From assembly GCF_030140925.1 (NCBI RefSeq), contig NZ_JARBWD010000001.1:1984001-2048000 (forward strand): a stretch of DNA of 64,000 nt, read 5' to 3'. Position numbers and translations under genes: made by a program. Source of the stretch: Parerythrobacter aestuarii (GTDB lineage Bacteria > Pseudomonadota > Alphaproteobacteria > Sphingomonadales > Sphingomonadaceae). Below, in pieces: positions 15,808-24,037 of this stretch; the stretch's first letter is position 1, and each line of letters opens with the position of its first letter. Below the pieces are notes generated by a model, which was not told the origin of the DNA, searched no databases, and saw nothing but the letters and a program-made list of their open reading frames with translations.

Positions 15808-16818
15808 ATGACTGAGATCAAGCCACTTCGCATTCCGCAACAGGACAAGGACCGCGTCCGCTTGTTGTTCATGGCCAAACACGCGCTTTGGGGCGGGGGC
15901 ATGCACCCCGAAGATGGCAACCATGCCATCTACCACCACGAAGTGCGCACTACGCTCGAAGGGCTTGGCCTCAACCTGACCTTTGCTGACAAGTACGATG
16001 TGCTGTTTACCCGCCCGGATGTCGATTTCGTGTTCCCGCTGCTCAACCGCGGCGGCTTCGTGAACAGCGAGATGCTGATCCCGATCCTGTGCAACATGCA
16101 CCGCATTCCGTATCTCGGCGCGATGCCGTTCCTGCGAGGGCTCGGCGATGACAAGTCGGTCTCCAAGCTCGTCTGCACCCATGCCGGCGTGCCGACCGCA
16201 CCGTGGTTCTGCTATCGTCGCGGCGCACCGGTGCTCGAAGCGGACCTGCCCCCCTCGCCCGATGGCCGCTGGGTCATCAAGCCCAACGCATCTTCCGCCA
16301 GCTGGGGCATTTCCGATGCCTTCGACTGGAACGGCGTGACCAATGCAATCGCCGACATCCACGGCCAGGGGCATGACGCCATCGTCGAGCCCTATCTCGA
16401 TGGGTACGACGTGCAATGTGCGTTCATCACCATCGACAGCGAACCCGTCGCCCTGCCGATGCTGTGGTACGAGCGCGAAAACACTCAGAAGCTGTGGACC
16501 TATTACGAGAAGCGCGACCTGGTACAGAACACCGAGAAGGCCGCGCTCAAGACCTTCGACCATGCCGATTTCGCGCCGAAGATCACCGAAATGGCGAAAA
16601 AGGTCGCACGCGAATTCGTGCCGTTCGACTATGGAAGGATCGAATTCCGGGTCGACCTCAAGACCGGCGACATCAATTTCATCGAGATCAACCTCAACTG
16701 CAATTTGTGGTCGGAAAAGGTCATGGCGAAGGCGGCGAGCTATGCCGGGTTCAGCCACGCCGACCTGCTGGAAACATTGTTGGCGGAAAGCTGGCGTCGC
16801 AACGCGTTGATTGCATGA
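15808..16818 (+). CDS. ATP-grasp ligase (D-alanine-D-alanine ligase-like)
   Basis: The ATG at 15808 has AAGGAA upstream and gives 336 residues. The N-terminal part has a D-Ala-D-Ala ligase-like HPEDGNHAIYHHEVRTTLEGLG and FPLLNRGG segment. The ATP-grasp lysine region is GRWVIKPNASSASWGIS, and the metal-binding end is INFIEINLNCNLWSEKVMAKAA. It is not the Ddl of cell-wall synthesis, which normally sits in the mur cluster. The pairing with a nucleotidyltransferase whose gene begins 25 bases after its stop suggests a small biosynthetic module. The carboxylate and amine substrates are unknown. Confidence 0.8.
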   Translation: MTEIKPLRIPQQDKDRVRLLFMAKHALWGGGMHPEDGNHAIYHHEVRTTLEGLGLNLTFADKYDVLFTRPDVDFVFPLLNRGGFVNSEMLIPILCNMHRIPYLGAMPFLRGLGDDKSVSKLVCTHAGVPTAPWFCYRRGAPVLEADLPPSPDGRWVIKPNASSASWGISDAFDWNGVTNAIADIHGQGHDAIVEPYLDGYDVQCAFITIDSEPVALPMLWYERENTQKLWTYYEKRDLVQNTEKAALKTFDHADFAPKITEMAKKVAREFVPFDYGRIEFRVDLKTGDINFIEINLNCNLWSEKVMAKAASYAGFSHADLLETLLAESWRRNALIA

Positions 16819-16843
16819 TGCGAGCACGGCTATGGGGGCTGGC

Positions 16844-17659
16844 ATGAGCCAGAACCCCACTACCGTCATCATCCTTGCCGCCCAGCGCGCCGGCGTCGTC
16901 AACCCGCTCGCCGAACGGGCTGGCGTTTCGCACAAGTGCGTCGCGCCGATTTGCGGACGCCCGCTGATCGAATGGGTGCTCGACGTCGTCACTGAACGTC
17001 CCGATCTCGCGGAAATCCGCATTTCCATCGAGCCGGATGCCCAGGCGGTGGTCGAGCCGTTGCTGGCACCTTATGCCGGGCGCACTCCCATCCGTTTCGT
17101 TGATTCGCATACCGGTATCGTCGACAGCGTCATGGCGGCCGTCGGCGATGACGAGGGCCCCTTCATCATCACCACAGCCGACAATGTCCTGCTCAGCGCA
17201 GAAGGCTTCGAGCAGGTTCGCGAAACCATCCGCCACGCCGATGCCACGCTGGCGCTGGCGCGGGAGGCGGATGTCAAAGCCGCACATTCGGAGGGCCAGC
17301 GTAACTTCTACCAGTTCCGGGATAGCGGCTATGCCAATTGCAACATTTACGGCATCGCCAGCCGCCGCGCATTCGGAGCCGCGGAGATCTTTCGCGAAGG
17401 CGGCCAGTTCCAGGCCAATCGCGACCGCATGATCCGCGCTTTCGGCTTGTTCAATATCCTGCTGATGGGTCTCAAGCTGGTCGATGCCAGGGGCGCCATG
17501 AAGCGCATCAGCAAGCGCTTTGGCCTGGCCATCGAGGCAACTTTCTTCGATGATGGGGCGCTGGCGATCGATGTCGACAATGAACGCACCTACAGCGTGT
17601 GTGAGGCATTGCTGCCCAAGCGAAAACAGGTGCCGGAAAGCTGGACGTCGCCTTCCTGA
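16844..17659 (+). CDS. MobA/GlmU-like NTP transferase domain protein
   Basis: ATG 16844 gives 271 residues. The N-terminal VIILAAQRAG and the later HKCVAPICGRPLIEWVLD match the nucleotidyltransferase fold (GT-A, NTP_transferase family). The canonical glycine-rich loop LAAGxGxRM is replaced by LAAQRAGVV, so NTP binding may be altered. A metal-binding Asp is plausible in FIITTADNVLL. The C-terminal region from about 190 to 260 has no motif I recognise. Its position directly after the ATP-grasp ligase suggests a shared pathway, perhaps activating a sugar or polyol head group. Confidence 0.7.
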   Translation: MSQNPTTVIILAAQRAGVVNPLAERAGVSHKCVAPICGRPLIEWVLDVVTERPDLAEIRISIEPDAQAVVEPLLAPYAGRTPIRFVDSHTGIVDSVMAAVGDDEGPFIITTADNVLLSAEGFEQVRETIRHADATLALAREADVKAAHSEGQRNFYQFRDSGYANCNIYGIASRRAFGAAEIFREGGQFQANRDRMIRAFGLFNILLMGLKLVDARGAMKRISKRFGLAIEATFFDDGALAIDVDNERTYSVCEALLPKRKQVPESWTSPS

Positions 17660-17674
17660 TCTGGCCCGCCTGAC

Positions 17675-18409
17675 TTAGTCGGGCACGCGTTGACCTTCCC
17701 AGTCGAACTGGTGGCCGCTGTCTTCAGGCCCCAATCCGTCGATGACAGCGAGCAGGTTGCGCGCGGCCTCGGCCGGATCGGTTAGTTGGCCTGCGGGAAG
17801 GTTCGACTGGAACGGCGCGGACAGCGCGGTGTCGACAGTACCGGGATGCAAGGACACCGCCACAGCCTGCTTGTGCGTACGGCCAAGCTCGATAGCGAAG
17901 TTCCTGACCAGCATGTTGAGAGCAGCCTTGGATGCGCGATAGCTGTGCCAGCCGCCGATGCCATTGTCGCCGATCGAGCCGACCCGGGCCGACAGCGCCG
18001 CGAACACGGCACGCCGGTCGCGCGGGAACAAGGGCAGCATGTGCTTGGCAACAATCGCGGGACCGATGGTGTTGAGATGCAGCACCCGCGCCATCGTCTC
18101 CCCATCCAGCTGCTTGTAGCTGCGCTCGGGCCCGGTCCCATCATCCAGAGTCAACACTCCCGTGGCGACAATGACGAGTTGCGGCGGATCGTCGGAGAAG
18201 GCCTTGGCAGCTGCGGAGAGGCTGGCGGGATCATCATAGTCGAAGCGTAACGGAATGATGCCGGGGCCGAGACGTGTTTCGCCCCGGCGCGAGCCGGCAT
18301 GGATCGTCTCCACGCCGCGCGCTGCCAGCTCCTCGACCAGTGCCCGGCCAATGCCGCCACTGGCGCCGAAAATCGCTGCCCGCTCGAAGTTCTGTCCTAC
18401 ATTGGCCAT
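17675..18409 (-). CDS. Short-chain dehydrogenase/reductase (SDR)
   Basis: The ATG at 18409 gives 244 residues beginning MANVGQNFERAAIFGASGGIG, with the cofactor motif GASGGIG at residues 14-20. The catalytic Ser is in SARVGSIGDN, and Tyr and Lys are in HSYRASKAALNML (YxxxK). VSLHPGTVDTALS is typical of the CsgA/C-factor-like SDR subgroup. The enzyme is cytosolic; its substrate is unknown. It converges with the NTP transferase gene (15-base gap with an imperfect inverted repeat) and is divergent from sdhB across 224 bases. Confidence 0.85.
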   Translation of the reverse strand: MANVGQNFERAAIFGASGGIGRALVEELAARGVETIHAGSRRGETRLGPGIIPLRFDYDDPASLSAAAKAFSDDPPQLVIVATGVLTLDDGTGPERSYKQLDGETMARVLHLNTIGPAIVAKHMLPLFPRDRRAVFAALSARVGSIGDNGIGGWHSYRASKAALNMLVRNFAIELGRTHKQAVAVSLHPGTVDTALSAPFQSNLPAGQLTDPAEAARNLLAVIDGLGPEDSGHQFDWEGQRVPD

Positions 18410-18633
18410 ACCCGATAGACCCTCGGCATGGCTCACAGGTTCCCCGAATGCTCGCACCGTTCCTGCCGCGCCTCCCGGTTCGGCATTTTTCGCACCTGGA
18501 CTGTGTAACATGCGGTCCATGTCTCCGGGTCGGGCCTGCAAAATTGGCCACAATCCGGGCTTTTGGCCACCTTGTGCATCGCGGCATATCCGCTAGATAG
18601 GCCGCAACACGAAACGCAGGACAGTAGATCACC

Positions 18634-19416
18634 ATGGCGACCTTCACTCTCCCCAAGAACTCGAAGATCACGGGCAAGACCCGCGAGCATAAGGTTGAAG
18701 GCGGGTCGCGCATCAAGAAGTTCAAGATCTACCGCTACGATCCCGACAGCGGCGAGAACCCACGCTATGATACCTTTGAGGTCGATCTCGACGACTGCGG
18801 CCCGATGGTCCTCGATGCACTGTTCAAGATCAAGAACGATATCGACCCGACGCTGACCTTCCGCCGTTCCTGCCGCGAGGGGATCTGTGGCTCCTGCGCG
18901 ATGAACATGAACGGCAAGAACGGGCTCGCCTGCACGACCTCGATCGAAGACCTCAAGGGCGAAGTGCGGATCACTCCCCTTCCCCATATGGAAGTGGTCA
19001 AGGACCTGGTGCCGGACTTCACGCATTTCTACGCTCAGTATGCTTCGATCCGTCCGTGGCTGCAGACTGTCACCCCGACCCCGTCGGGCAAGGAACGCCT
19101 GCAATCGCCCGAACAGCGCGAGAAGCTCGATGGCCTCTACGAGTGCATCCTGTGCGCCTGCTGCTCGACTTCGTGCCCGAGCTACTGGTGGAACAGCGAC
19201 AAGTTCCTTGGCCCGGCGATCCTGCTGCAGGCCTATCGCTGGCTGGCCGACAGCCGCGACGAGATGACCGGCGAGCGGCTCGACCAGTTGGAAGACCCCT
19301 TCCGCCTCTATCGCTGCCACACCATCATGAATTGTGCGAATGTCTGCCCCAAGGGCCTGAGCCCGGCCAAGGCAATCGCCGAAACCAAGAAGATGATGGC
19401 CGAACGCGCGATCTGA
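18634..19416 (+). CDS. sdhB: Succinate dehydrogenase iron-sulfur subunit
   Basis: SdhB passes electrons from the flavoprotein subunit to quinone in complex II. The 260-residue chain has the [2Fe-2S] motif in [19 protein letters not shown] and later CTT. The [4Fe-4S]/[3Fe-4S] ligands are in [17 protein letters not shown] and [15 protein letters not shown]. The quinone-site region RWLADSRDE is conserved. No sdhC, sdhD or sdhA is adjacent: upstream is a divergent SDR gene and downstream a thioesterase. The other subunits must be elsewhere. The stop overlaps the next start by one base. Confidence 0.97.
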   Translation: MATFTLPKNSKITGKTREHKVEGGSRIKKFKIYRYDPDSGENPRYDTFEVDLDDCGPMVLDALFKIKNDIDPTLTFRRSCREGICGSCAMNMNGKNGLACTTSIEDLKGEVRITPLPHMEVVKDLVPDFTHFYAQYASIRPWLQTVTPTPSGKERLQSPEQREKLDGLYECILCACCSTSCPSYWWNSDKFLGPAILLQAYRWLADSRDEMTGERLDQLEDPFRLYRCHTIMNCANVCPKGLSPAKAIAETKKMMAERAI

Positions 19417-19907
19417 TGGCGCTGCCGGAAGAGATTTTCCAGCACGGGCCGGATCCCGATAACCCCGGCTGGAAGCACTGGAACCTCAAGGACGATACGC
19501 TGTTCAATGGCGCGGTGATGGGCAAGCTCATCACTCGCCGCGAAGGCGACAAATGCCGTCTGCGGATGTTCCCGGAGCGGCGGCATGAGAACCTGCAGGG
19601 CATCATCCATGGCGCGGTAAGCCTGGCACTCATCGACATCTCGCTGTTCACTACCATGCATGTGGTCGGCAGCGGCAACGCCGGGCCATCGGTGACGCTC
19701 GAGCTTTCGACTCAGTTCCTTGCCGGGGGCGACCCCAAGAAACCGCTCGATGCGGTGACGGAGATCATGCGCGAGACGGGCAAGCTGGTGTTCGTACGCG
19801 GCGAGGTCGTGCAGGACGAAACCTGCGTCTGTGCTTATAGCGGGATCATCCGCAAGCTGCCCCCGCGCGACCTGCCGGGCCTCAAGTCGGGGCCGACCGA
19901 AGGGTGA
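19416..19907 (+). CDS. PaaI-type hotdog thioesterase
   Basis: The 163-residue protein starts at ATG 19416, sharing one base with the sdhB stop (TGATG). The hotdog-fold signature NLQGIIHGAVSLALIDISLF and the later SVTLELSTQFL fit the PaaI/YbgC-like acyl-CoA thioesterase group. These are cytosolic enzymes hydrolysing acyl- or aryl-CoA. It overlaps zapE by 4 bases, so sdhB, this gene and zapE form one translationally coupled operon. No specific substrate can be assigned. Confidence 0.8.
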   Translation: MALPEEIFQHGPDPDNPGWKHWNLKDDTLFNGAVMGKLITRREGDKCRLRMFPERRHENLQGIIHGAVSLALIDISLFTTMHVVGSGNAGPSVTLELSTQFLAGGDPKKPLDAVTEIMRETGKLVFVRGEVVQDETCVCAYSGIIRKLPPRDLPGLKSGPTEG

Positions 19908-21031
19908 GCGGCGTCCTCGCGCGTTATCGCCAATTGGTCGAAGTCGGCGAGCTCAAGCCCGATGCGGAACAAGCGGCAATCGCTGAACGGCTCGAACGCC
20001 TGCAACAGGAACTGGAAGCAACGCCGAAGCGCGGATCGATCCTGTGGCGCGCGCTCAAGGGCAAGCCGGAAGCGCCCAAGGGCGTCTACATGTGGGGCGG
20101 TGTCGGGCGCGGCAAATCGATGCTGATGGATCTGTTTCACGAAACGCTCGCCATCAGCCGCAAGCGTCGGGCGCACTTCCACGCCTTCATGCAGGAGGTG
20201 CACGCCCGCCTGCGCGAGGCCCGCAAGAGCGAAACCGGCGATCCGATTCCGCCCGTCGCAGGACAGCTGGCCGCAGACGTGCGCTGTCTTGCCTTTGACG
20301 AGATGGTGGTCAACAATTCCGCCGACGCGATGATCATGAGCCGACTGTTCCGCGCGCTGATCGTCGATGAAGGCGTCGTGGTGGTGACCACCAGCAACCG
20401 CCCTCCTCACGACCTCTACAAGGACGGACTCAACCGTGAGCATTTCCTGCCCTTTATCGACCTGATCGAGACAAGGCTCGATGTGTTGCCGCTAAACGGC
20501 CCGACCGATTACCGGATGGATCGCTTGGGGGATCTTGGCACCTGGCACACCCCACTGGGCGATGCTGCCACGGCGCAAGTACGCGAAGCCTTCTTTCGCC
20601 TGACCGATTACAAACCCGAGGATGCCGATCACGTCCCCAACAGCGAGCTCGACGTTGGTGGCGGGCGATTGTTGCATGTGCCCAAGAGCCTGAAGGGTGT
20701 CGCCGTGTTCAGCTTCAGCCGGCTATGCCGCGAAGCGCGCGGCGCGCCGGATTATCTGGCCATAGCCCGCGCCTATCACACGGTTATCGTCGTCGGCATC
20801 CCGGTGATGGGGCCGCAAGAGCGAAACGAGGCGGCGCGCTTCGTCACGCTGATCGATGCGCTCTACGAATATCGGGTGAAGCTGTTCGCGACTGCCGCGG
20901 CTGAACCCGATGCCCTTTACCAGGCCGGCGACGGCAGCTTCGAGTTCGAGCGTACCGCCAGCCGGCTGATGGAAATGCGCAGCCCCGAGTACATGGCGCT
21001 GGGCCACGGCGAAGCAGAAAGTTCCGGTTAG
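19904..21031 (+). CDS. zapE: AFG1-like ATPase / cell division protein ZapE
   Basis: The 375-residue P-loop ATPase starts at GTG 19904, overlapping the thioesterase stop by four bases. Walker A is MWGGVGRGKSML near residue 65 and Walker B is RCLAFDEMVV near 130. VVTTSNRPPHDLYKDGLNR and FSFSRLCREARGAPDYLAIA are typical of the AFG1/LACE1 family. In E. coli ZapE associates with the divisome; mitochondrial AFG1 handles respiratory proteins. Linkage to sdhB is consistent with the latter role. Confidence 0.92.
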   Translation: MSGVLARYRQLVEVGELKPDAEQAAIAERLERLQQELEATPKRGSILWRALKGKPEAPKGVYMWGGVGRGKSMLMDLFHETLAISRKRRAHFHAFMQEVHARLREARKSETGDPIPPVAGQLAADVRCLAFDEMVVNNSADAMIMSRLFRALIVDEGVVVVTTSNRPPHDLYKDGLNREHFLPFIDLIETRLDVLPLNGPTDYRMDRLGDLGTWHTPLGDAATAQVREAFFRLTDYKPEDADHVPNSELDVGGGRLLHVPKSLKGVAVFSFSRLCREARGAPDYLAIARAYHTVIVVGIPVMGPQERNEAARFVTLIDALYEYRVKLFATAAAEPDALYQAGDGSFEFERTASRLMEMRSPEYMALGHGEAESSG

Positions 21032-21033
21032 CG

Positions 21034-21993
21034 TCAGGCCGCCTTGCGTGCTCCGCGCTCCTGCGCCGAGGCAAGCCGCTCCATCAGTTTGAGATCCTGC
21101 TCGCTCAGCGACAGTGCCGCATCGGCCCAAATCTCCGTGATCCGGGTCAGTTCCGACAGCTCCAGTGCCCACGAGACCTTGGTCGCACGACGGGCGGCTA
21201 CGAGCCCGGAATGGCGACGGTCGGACCTGCGGATGAACTCACGCGTGGCATCGAGACCTTCACCGTCTTCCGCCACATGGTGCACGATCCCGAGATCGAA
21301 CATGTCTTGCGCACTGTAGGTCTCGTTGGAGACGATGATACGGTCGGCCATCGCACTCCCCAGCTTGCGACTGAGCAATGCATGCGCCCCCATGCCTGGA
21401 AACAGGCCGAACATGATCTCCGGCAGGCCGAAGGTCGCGCTGCGCTCGGCAATGATATAGTCGAAAGACAGCAGTGCCTCGAACCCGCCGCCCAGCGCCG
21501 CGCCTTCGACCAGGCCAATCGTCAGGATCGGCAGGTTGAGCGTGTTAATGTTGCGGTGCAGGATCTGGCAGCAGCGGTGGCCATAGCGGACCAACCCGTC
21601 GCGATTGTGGTCAAGGATCAATTGGCGAAACAGCGCCAGGTCCCCGCCATAGCAGAACACGCCCGGAGCACGACTACCGAGAATGAGATATTTGAGCGGA
21701 ACCTGGTCCGGACCGAAACTTTCGCCGATAAGTCTTTGCCAGTCCTCGAAATCCCCCAGCATAGGTGGGGTGAAGCTGGGTCGGCCATCCGGCCGCATGA
21801 AGGTCCACAGGGCCTCATGTTCAGGTTGGTAAAGTACGTCGAGTTCATTCAACTGGAGCAAGTGAGCCGGGATTCCCGGATGCCCCATCGCCAGACTGGC
21901 CATGCCATAGCCTCCATCTGCTGCGGCATGAGAATGCGACCCCCCGTGCGCGCTGGTTACGCTGTCCTCGAATTCAGTTCCTACGCGGTCCAT
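21034..21993 (-). CDS. RpfF-like crotonase (DSF synthase family)
   Basis: The ATG at 21993, preceded by GGGGGG, gives 319 residues. The C-terminal 220 residues resemble RpfF, the crotonase that makes the cis-2-unsaturated fatty acid signal DSF from acyl-ACP. Shared segments include GGDLALFRQLI, LVEGAALGGGFEALLS, GLPEIMFGLFPGMGA and the ending LTRITEIWADAAL...LMERLASAQ. The two catalytic glutamates appear as Glu172 and Glu192, 20 residues apart as in Xanthomonas RpfF (141 and 161). It is the last gene in line with the exopolysaccharide operon. No rpfC or rpfG sensor gene is nearby. Signal production is an inference. Confidence 0.78.
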   Translation of the reverse strand: MDRVGTEFEDSVTSAHGGSHSHAAADGGYGMASLAMGHPGIPAHLLQLNELDVLYQPEHEALWTFMRPDGRPSFTPPMLGDFEDWQRLIGESFGPDQVPLKYLILGSRAPGVFCYGGDLALFRQLILDHNRDGLVRYGHRCCQILHRNINTLNLPILTIGLVEGAALGGGFEALLSFDYIIAERSATFGLPEIMFGLFPGMGAHALLSRKLGSAMADRIIVSNETYSAQDMFDLGIVHHVAEDGEGLDATREFIRRSDRRHSGLVAARRATKVSWALELSELTRITEIWADAALSLSEQDLKLMERLASAQERGARKAA

Positions 21994-22128
21994 TCGACCC
22001 CCCGAAACTTTCCTCACGCTTTTGCGCAAGTTCCTGTCCCTTGGGAGAATGTAAAGTATCCGGACTCGCCGTTGCAAACAATTTATTGAAATGTGCGTTG
22101 AGACGAGTCCCGTTTCGGGCCAACCGAG

Positions 22129-24027
22129 TCAGGCTGAAATGCCGAGCTTTCGCAGCGATCGATCGAGCATGATCAGTTGCCAAAGCAGCCTCGAATGATC
22201 GCTTCGACCGGAAATGTGTTGATTTGCCAATAACTTCAGGGCTGAAGTTGAGAACCATCCGGTTTCACCCAGAACACCACTGGTTGCGACACCTAGCGCC
22301 TCTGACTGAAGCGGGCCGCGCAGCCATTCTGCAATCGGGGTCACAAACCCCTGCTTGGGCCGGTACAGCACGTCATGGGGCAACATTCGCTCCATAGTGT
22401 GCTTCAAAAGCCACTTTCCCTGTCGTCCCCTGATCCGTGCCGAATGGGGCAATCCCGCTGCGAATTCGATCAAGCGATGATCCAGCAGAGGTTCGCGCGC
22501 TTCGAGGCTGACCGCCATGCTGGTACGGTCGACCTTGGTCAGAATATCGCCCGGCAACCAGAATTTGAGGTCGACATATTGCGCCCGGTCGAGCCCCGAG
22601 CGTGCCGGAGCCGAACGCATCAGCTCCATCAGGGGCCGCTCTGCCTGGTAGCCCCCGAGTTCCTTTGCCATGGCATCGGTATAGAGCTGCTCGCGAAGCT
22701 CTGGTGGCGTAACAGACAAGGCGCGCGCATAGCCCTCCTCGCCCGCGGCACCCAGCGATTGGAAGGTCGATTTGGCCCGCAGGGGCTGTGGCGCCCAGTC
22801 TGCCTTTGGCCAGACCCTGCCAAGGGTCCCGAAGATCGGACGGCGCAGCGACTGCGGGAAAATCGAGCGGACCTGCTCCTCGCGGGCATGGAACACCTGC
22901 CGGCGATAGCCGGCGAATGCCTCGTCCGCTCCGTCCCCAGACAGGGCCACTGTCACTGTCTCGCGCGCCAGCTGGCATACCCGCCAGGTCGGCAGCGCAG
23001 AGGCATCGGCGAAGGGCTCATCGAACATCCCCGCCAGCAGGTCGACCGCGCCGAAATCGTTCGGATCGACGATCCGCTCGTGGTGGTCGGTGCCAAACTG
23101 CTCGGCGATCCGGCGGGCGTAGGAAGTCTCGTCGAGCGCAGCGACATCGAAGCCGATCGAGCAGGTCCTGACCGGCTCGCGGCTGGCTTCCGCCATCAGC
23201 GCGACGACGCTGGAGCTATCGACCCCGCCCGACAGGAAGGCCCCCAGCGGCACATCGGCCACCATGCGGCTCTCCACACCTTCGCGGAGCAGGTGCAACA
23301 ATTGGGCGGAAAGATCGGCGGTCTTTCCCTTGTGACGCTGGCTGAAGTCGATGTCCCACCATCGCACCGGCGCAGCGGGTGGCTGGTCGTGCCGGAGCAA
23401 GCGATAGTGGCCTGCCGACAGCTTCTCGACACCTTTTAGGATCGAGGTGTGATCGGGGACATTGCCCCAGGTCAAATAGTCCTCGATCGCCTGCGGATTG
23501 ACTTCGCGCCGCAGCAACGGGTGTGCCAGGAGGCCCTTCAACTCCGAGGCGAAGGCCACGCTACCGTCGCTGAGGTGCGCCATGAACAGCGGCTTCACCC
23601 CGAACCGGTCGCGAGCGAGGAACAGGCACTTCTCCGCCCGGTCATAGATCGCGAAAGCGAACATGCCGTCGAGTTTCGTCAAGCAATCCGGGCCCCATTG
23701 TTGCCACGCGGCGAGGATCGCCTCGCTATCGCCATCGGTGTGGAACTTCGCCCCGAGGTCCCGAAGTTCGCGGCGCAACTCGCGGAAATTGTAGATCTCG
23801 CCATTGAAGATCAGCACAGACCGCCCGTCGCTCGAATGCATTGGCTGCGGCGAACCTTCAATGTCGATGATCGACAGCCTGCGATGTCCCAGCCCGACTC
23901 CGTGGTCGACCCACACATCGCCGCCATCGGGGCCGCGATGCAGCATGGCATCGGTCATCCGCTCGACGCGGCGCGGATCGACCGGCTTGGGCGTCCCGCA
24001 ATGGAAGATACCGGCAATCCCGCACAT
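22129..24027 (-). CDS. XrtA/PEP-CTERM-associated amidotransferase (asparagine synthase-like)
   Basis: This 632-residue protein has a class II glutaminase domain with the N-terminal nucleophile Cys2 (MCGIAGIF), followed by an asparagine synthetase ATP-pyrophosphatase domain with LSGGVDSSSVVALM near residue 270. It matches the exosortase A-associated amidotransferase family (TIGR03108). These proteins are thought to amidate a sugar or peptide part of the polysaccharide, not free aspartate. It begins 10 bases after the exosortase stop, in the same operon. The reaction product is unproven. Confidence 0.92.
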   Translation of the reverse strand: MCGIAGIFHCGTPKPVDPRRVERMTDAMLHRGPDGGDVWVDHGVGLGHRRLSIIDIEGSPQPMHSSDGRSVLIFNGEIYNFRELRRELRDLGAKFHTDGDSEAILAAWQQWGPDCLTKLDGMFAFAIYDRAEKCLFLARDRFGVKPLFMAHLSDGSVAFASELKGLLAHPLLRREVNPQAIEDYLTWGNVPDHTSILKGVEKLSAGHYRLLRHDQPPAAPVRWWDIDFSQRHKGKTADLSAQLLHLLREGVESRMVADVPLGAFLSGGVDSSSVVALMAEASREPVRTCSIGFDVAALDETSYARRIAEQFGTDHHERIVDPNDFGAVDLLAGMFDEPFADASALPTWRVCQLARETVTVALSGDGADEAFAGYRRQVFHAREEQVRSIFPQSLRRPIFGTLGRVWPKADWAPQPLRAKSTFQSLGAAGEEGYARALSVTPPELREQLYTDAMAKELGGYQAERPLMELMRSAPARSGLDRAQYVDLKFWLPGDILTKVDRTSMAVSLEAREPLLDHRLIEFAAGLPHSARIRGRQGKWLLKHTMERMLPHDVLYRPKQGFVTPIAEWLRGPLQSEALGVATSGVLGETGWFSTSALKLLANQHISGRSDHSRLLWQLIMLDRSLRKLGISA

Positions 24028-24037
24028 GGTGCTGCGC

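Noticed and set aside
17660-17690. Bidirectional terminator between the NTP transferase and SDR genes
   Set aside because: GCCCG and CGGGC flank the junction, but the stem is bulged and has no T-run on either side.
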